Source: UBA11855 sp964591705 (lineage in GTDB: Archaea; Thermoproteota; Bathyarchaeia; Bathyarchaeales; Bathycorpusculaceae). From it: 7,906 nucleotides of DNA. The translations under genes were made by a program, and so were the position numbers. This document shows, piece after piece, positions 5,529-7,906 of the stretch. The notes under the pieces are model-generated. The model saw only the letters and a list, made by a program, of their open reading frames with translations, did not search any database and was not told the origin of the DNA. The stretch is from positions 1 to 7,906 of the forward strand of contig CAZQCX010000059.1 of assembly GCA_964591705.1 (NCBI GenBank). Reading direction: 5' to 3'. Numbering within the stretch: the first letter of the stretch is position 1; each line of letters begins with the position of its first letter.

Positions 5529-6302
5529 TTAGGAAATGTAAGTGGTCTTCTTATCTTCTTCCTTCCTTGTCTCTTCGGCTTGAATAGCCCTCTTTTCCTC
5601 AATCTTCTGCAGACGGGTAACCATAGTTTCTGCTCTAACTATTTCTTCGTTCATTCCAGTCAGGTCCAAATCTAAGCCGAAAGTGCCCCTCAGCACTTCC
5701 AAGACACTTCTCGCAGCCAAGGGATCTGGCAGGTAGCCACGTGTCTCCCCAAGAAGGCACAGCGCTTCTATTTTCTTGAACCGTGACAGACCAAGAATCA
5801 AGCCTGCTGTGCCGACTATTGGACTTCCTGATCCGCTGACCACGGCACCTGCACTCACGGTTTTCGACAAGATTTGGGGCGATGTTGCCGCCACGAAAAC
5901 TCGGGGCTTGTTCTGCGTTTCTGCTCTGTATCCACCAATTGTCGCAATAGTTTGGACTCTGTGTTTGCTAGCGAAGTCCAGCATTCGGTCAGCTATCTCG
6001 TACTGTCCTTCGATAGTCTGGGACTGGCTGTCTCCTGTGAACATTAATAGGTCGTTCTTCCCGGTCGGATTTTTCCAGAAATAGAATGCACCGCGCAGGA
6101 GGCGAACGCTTCCTTTCTTGTTTACCAGCACAAAGTAGGGAAAATGCGGAGAATAGAGGTAGGCGAATTTCTGTGCCTTCAGATGTTTAATCAGATACCG
6201 AATTGCGATTTTTCCCACAAGCCCCAGACCGGGAAGCCCCTCAATAAGAATTGGGTCATTGGCTTCAATATGCACAAACTCCCTGATGTTTGTCTCTTTC
6301 AC
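5529..6302 (-). CDS. PAC2-family protein (proteasome assembly chaperone homologue)
   Basis: The 257-residue product has the PAC2/DUF75 N-terminal motif E-G-L-P-G-L-G-L-V-G-K (about 21-31). A-T-I-G-G-Y follows near 139-144, then a glycine-rich G-T-A-G-L-I-L-G-L loop, an alpha/beta core and a charged C-terminal helix rich in E, K and R (about 220-252). Archaeal relatives (PbaB type) assist proteasome assembly, but the role of each homologue is not settled. The start is GTG 6302: it overlaps the nop10 stop as GTGA and has GGAGGTG five bases upstream. The longer ATG-initiated frame to 6410 is only the antisense-free shadow of nop10 in another frame. It is the last gene of the rpl44e operon. The tail ends T-Y-I-S, near to but not matching the HbYX proteasome-docking motif. 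Confidence 0.9.
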   Translation of the reverse strand: MKETNIREFVHIEANDPILIEGLPGLGLVGKIAIRYLIKHLKAQKFAYLYSPHFPYFVLVNKKGSVRLLRGAFYFWKNPTGKNDLLMFTGDSQSQTIEGQYEIADRMLDFASKHRVQTIATIGGYRAETQNKPRVFVAATSPQILSKTVSAGAVVSGSGSPIVGTAGLILGLSRFKKIEALCLLGETRGYLPDPLAARSVLEVLRGTFGLDLDLTGMNEEIVRAETMVTRLQKIEEKRAIQAEETRKEEDKKTTYIS

Positions 6303-6469
6303 TCTGCCACCTCCTCCTTCTTCAGTCCCATTCTGTACTTCAGATATTTGTCTGCAGGAGAAAACTTGGCTGGGTGCGGTATGTGAACCTGCCCGCCGCA
6401 ATACTGGCAAACGTCAGTTCTCAGAGTGTATCTACCGCATTTGACGCATTTCCTGAGGAGCCAACCCAC
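6299..6469 (-). CDS. nop10: H/ACA RNP component Nop10
   Basis: The 56-residue product is typical of archaeal Nop10. The zinc ribbon uses C8, C11, C21 and C24. The second half has the invariant P-H-P-A-K-F-S-P-x-D-K-Y stretch (31-42), which wraps on Cbf5. Nop10 with Cbf5, Gar1 and L7Ae carries out guide-RNA-directed pseudouridylation of rRNA. The GTG start at 6469 shares one base with the aIF2-alpha stop (TAGTG), and GGAG lies five bases upstream at 6475-6478. The stop overlaps the PAC2 GTG as GTGA. It falls between aIF2-alpha and PAC2, a conserved archaeal order. It is easily missed because of its length and GTG start. Confidence 0.95.
   Translation of the reverse strand: MGWLLRKCVKCGRYTLRTDVCQYCGGQVHIPHPAKFSPADKYLKYRMGLKKEEVAE
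6308..6314 (-). promoter_or_regulatory. PAC2-gene ribosome binding site (GGAGGTG)
   Basis: Seven bases complementary to the 16S tail lie five bases before GTG 6302, inside the end of nop10. This fixes the PAC2 start at GTG and supports coupled translation with nop10. Confidence 0.7.
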
Positions 6470-7257
6470 TATTTCTCCCTCACGAAACTGCCTTGCCCGC
6501 CTGCTTTTGTTATGTTTGCAATAACGCTTTGGCTTACCTTCTGCAAGACTTCTTCGGCACGCTTATAGTTCTCTGCCAAAGCTTCGATGCTATACTTGGG
6601 CGCTGCTATAACATAAAAGCACACTTCTGCATCTTTAGCTCTCTCATTTTTTTCTGCACTGAGAAACGCTTCTTTGATCAAACTAACACCGTTTGGCTTT
6701 AGGCAGCGGATCTCCAGAATTCCCTTGACCTCGACCCTCTTCAGATGTATTCTCTCAGCGGCAACCTCCGCAAAGGCTTTGGCAAGGTCTTCAGGAACTC
6801 CGATTTTCGTGAGGGCTTCTGCGCCTTCCTTGGCAGCTTTTTCGAAACCATCGTATAAGCCAATTTTTTCCTCTACAATTGCTCCAGCTTTCTCATATAC
6901 TTCCTGCAATGATAGACGAGTCTTTTCTACCACTCCCTTGAGCAAAGCTTCGGCTTTTCGGTCCTTTTTCCAAGACAAGACTTTCTCAATTCGCTCACGT
7001 TTGGTCACACGCCGCAGGGATAAGTCGATATGCCCCTTTTCGGTGTCGACTCGAAGAACTTTCAGGACGCTTTTTTGTCCCTCGCGAACAAAATCTCGTA
7101 TGTTCTTTATCCACGAAGAACTGATTTCCGATACATGAAGGAGCCCGCGTTTGTTGTACTCATCTAGCTTTGCATATGCCCCATAGTCGGTAACAGTCTC
7201 AATCGTAGCAATGACGAGGTCTCCTGTTTCAGGCCAGTAGGGCTTCCCCTGAACCAT
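6469..7257 (-). CDS. Translation initiation factor aIF2 subunit alpha
   Basis: The 262-residue product has the three-part aIF2-alpha layout. An N-terminal S1 domain covers about 12-85 (G-D-L-V-I-A-T-I, D-Y-G-A-Y-A, G-L-L-H-V-S-E-I-S). A helical middle domain follows, then the C-terminal alpha/beta domain (about 175-262) that binds aIF2-gamma. The heterotrimer delivers initiator Met-tRNA to the small ribosomal subunit. S46 in the S-E-I-S-S-S-W loop lines up with human eIF2-alpha Ser51. I prefer ATG 7257, with an AGGAAGAG-like site ahead of it and a 13-base gap from rps27e. TTG 7278 would add seven residues and overlap rps27e, and lacks a clear ribosome site. Its last base is shared with the nop10 GTG. 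Confidence 0.95.
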   Translation of the reverse strand: MVQGKPYWPETGDLVIATIETVTDYGAYAKLDEYNKRGLLHVSEISSSWIKNIRDFVREGQKSVLKVLRVDTEKGHIDLSLRRVTKRERIEKVLSWKKDRKAEALLKGVVEKTRLSLQEVYEKAGAIVEEKIGLYDGFEKAAKEGAEALTKIGVPEDLAKAFAEVAAERIHLKRVEVKGILEIRCLKPNGVSLIKEAFLSAEKNERAKDAEVCFYVIAAPKYSIEALAENYKRAEEVLQKVSQSVIANITKAGGQGSFVREK

Positions 7258-7270
7258 TCGGGCACTCTTC

Positions 7271-7468
7271 CTATTCAAGAACTGCTAGTACTTCGCCATT
7301 AATTTTGGCTTTTCCGCCAGTCGGTTCTGCCAATACTTCGTCGCACACATTGCAGGTGACTTTGTTGACAGGGCTTCCAAAAATGAGCTGTTCGTTGCCA
7401 CATTTGAGGCATTTCACTCTCAGAAAGGTACTTTGAGGTTTTGGGATCAGTCTATTCCATTCGGTCAC
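7271..7468 (-). CDS. rps27e: Small ribosomal subunit protein eS27 (S27e)
   Basis: This 65-residue zinc-ribbon protein has C20, C23, C39 and C42 in V-K-C-x-x-C and C-x-x-C. A G-G-K-A-K-I-N-G-E tail follows the second pair, as usual for archaeal eS27. It is a structural protein of the 30S subunit. GTG 7468 is preceded by AGGAGG at 7476-7481 with seven bases of spacing, a strong site. It sits 15 bases after rpl44e and just before aIF2-alpha, in the conserved archaeal translation operon. Confidence 0.95.
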   Translation of the reverse strand: MTEWNRLIPKPQSTFLRVKCLKCGNEQLIFGSPVNKVTCNVCDEVLAEPTGGKAKINGEVLAVLE

Positions 7469-7483
7469 TGCTTCGCCTCCTTG

Positions 7484-7759
7484 TCATCCTATTGCTAGCT
7501 TCCGCAATCTTATACCAATACGGTGTCTCATGTAACCGCAGACCTTGCATTTGATCCGCAGAGTTTGTTTCTTGGTGGTTTTGGAGAACTCGCGTTGAAG
7601 TGGGTATTTTTGTCCACCATATCCTTTCTTCTCTCGTTCGTGGTGTCGTTCTCCTTTGGCCAAAGCTCGGCGTTTGCCTGCTTTGTACAGACTAACCGAG
7701 TGATCTTGATGGGTCTTGCATTTTGGACAGTAAGTCCGGATTTCCTTAGGAACATTCAC
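7484..7759 (-). CDS. rpl44e: Large ribosomal subunit protein eL42 (L44e)
   Basis: The 91-residue basic protein has zinc ligands C11 and C14 (T-Y-C-P-K-C) and C71 and C74 (I-K-C-x-x-C). Between them lies the K-A-G-K-R-R and G-Y-G-G-Q region typical of L44e, which lines the ribosomal E site. Length and N-terminus (P-K-E-I-R-T-Y-C) match the family. GTG 7759 is the only conventional start after an in-frame TGA three codons upstream. Its ribosome site is weak (GTGA at 7766-7769), and the leader predicted from the promoter is about 20 bases. It is the first gene of the minus-strand operon and divergent from a gene at the right edge. Confidence 0.95.
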   Translation of the reverse strand: MNVPKEIRTYCPKCKTHQDHSVSLYKAGKRRALAKGERHHEREKKGYGGQKYPLQREFSKTTKKQTLRIKCKVCGYMRHRIGIRLRKLAIG

Positions 7760-7781
7760 GTGAATTCACTACTGGCTTTCC

Positions 7782-7789
7782 TTTAAGAA
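7782..7789 (+). promoter_or_regulatory. TATA box for the right-edge gene (TTTAAGAA)
   Basis: The box predicts transcription starting near 7812, which puts GAGGTGAT (7820-7827) and TTG 7833 at normal distances. It overlaps the leader region of the divergent rpl44e transcript. Confidence 0.45.
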
Positions 7790-7800
7790 AACAAACGCGC

Positions 7801-7816
7801 TCTTATACTTTTTCCG
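7801..7816 (-). promoter_or_regulatory. rpl44e operon promoter (BRE-like CGGAAAAAG plus TATAAGA)
   Basis: On the minus strand CGGAAAAAG runs into TATAAGA (7801-7807), a good archaeal BRE/TATA pair. The start of transcription would be near 7779, about 20 bases before GTG 7759. It lies to the right of the TATA box of the divergent gene, so the two promoters are interleaved. Confidence 0.55.
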
Positions 7817-7819
7817 CTT

Positions 7820-7827
7820 GAGGTGAT
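7820..7827 (+). promoter_or_regulatory. Ribosome binding site of the right-edge gene (GAGGTGAT)
   Basis: This is an eight-base match to the complement of the 16S 3' tail, five bases before TTG 7833. It is one of the best such sites in the window and is the main reason for calling a gene here. Confidence 0.55.
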
Positions 7828-7832
7828 AGCGT

Positions 7833-7906
7833 TTGTTTGGTCTCAGTCAAACATTTTCTCTTGAGACGAGGCAGCCCCCTAATAGGGCATTCAGGGTAGC
7901 CGTTCT
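7833..7906 (+). CDS. 5' end of an unrecognised gene, cut by the window edge
   Basis: A frame starting at TTG 7833 stays open to the end of the window, about 24 codons (M-F-G-L-S-Q-T-F-S-L-E-T-R-Q-P...). Evidence that it is a gene is the strong GAGGTGAT site at five-base spacing and a TATA box at the expected distance. I do not recognise the family from this fragment. It would be divergent from the rpl44e operon. A minus-strand frame over the same bases (7803-7904, 33 codons before a stop) is also open but has no supporting signal. Confidence 0.5.
   Translation, partial: MFGLSQTFSLETRQPPNRAFRVAV

Noticed and set aside
6303..6410. Longer PAC2 protein starting at ATG 6410
   Set aside because: The extra 36 residues are nop10 read in another frame. 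GTG 6302 has a strong GGAGGTG site and begins just ahead of family similarity.
7803..7904. Minus-strand partial gene, 33 open codons ending at TAA 7803-7805
   Set aside because: Its stop lies in the rpl44e TATA box and it has no visible start or ribosome site. The plus-strand frame over the same bases has both a TATA box and a strong ribosome site.
7811..7906. tRNA or C/D-box RNA in the right-edge sequence (GGTGATAG, CTGA on the other strand)
   Set aside because: There is no T-arm consensus or cloverleaf, and the C/D-like boxes are not paired at the right spacing. GGTGAT is better explained as a ribosome site.

Overview
The window is archaeal chromosomal DNA. It carries a transcription cleavage factor S, a PCNA clamp, a two-subunit archaeal/eukaryal-type primase, a GINS subunit, ribosomal proteins L44e and S27e, aIF2-alpha, Nop10 and a PAC2-family proteasome-assembly-chaperone homologue. 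Promoters are TATA/BRE-like, and GAGG/GGTGA-type ribosome sites are common. Gene content and style suggest an uncultivated TACK-type archaeon (Bathyarchaeota-like), but that placement is inference.

Left part (1-1063): a complete insertion sequence of 1010 bp (46-1055). It has perfect 17-bp inverted repeats and an 8-bp target duplication (TGATTAAG). Its IS4/IS5-superfamily DDE transposase keeps every catalytic residue but is cut by one in-frame TGA. The element landed 6 bp upstream of the TATA box of the TFS gene, leaving the core promoter intact.

Middle part (1064-5451): an information-processing cluster. TFS and PCNA run on the plus strand, each with its own promoter. PriL lies on the minus strand, convergent with PCNA. 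PriS and Gins51 form a plus-strand operon with an 11-nt gene overlap, divergent from PriL across about 254 bp. Together they supply the clamp, the primer-synthesising heterodimer and a CMG-helicase accessory subunit. PriS has two notable additions: an extra CxxC...CxxC ribbon nested in its zinc stem, and a C-terminal segment resembling the GINS B domain of the adjacent Gins51.

Right part (5452-7906): a tightly packed minus-strand translation operon, rpl44e - rps27e - aIF2-alpha - nop10 - PAC2. Gene junctions overlap or are only a few bases long, and four of its five genes appear to start with GTG. Nop10 (56 codons) is easily missed. A further gene starts divergently at 7833 and runs off the window. 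Its promoter is interleaved with that of rpl44e.

I see no CRISPR array, tRNA, rRNA, defence system or biosynthetic cluster. The unusual material is the IS insertion, the primase architecture and a few start-site and promoter oddities.
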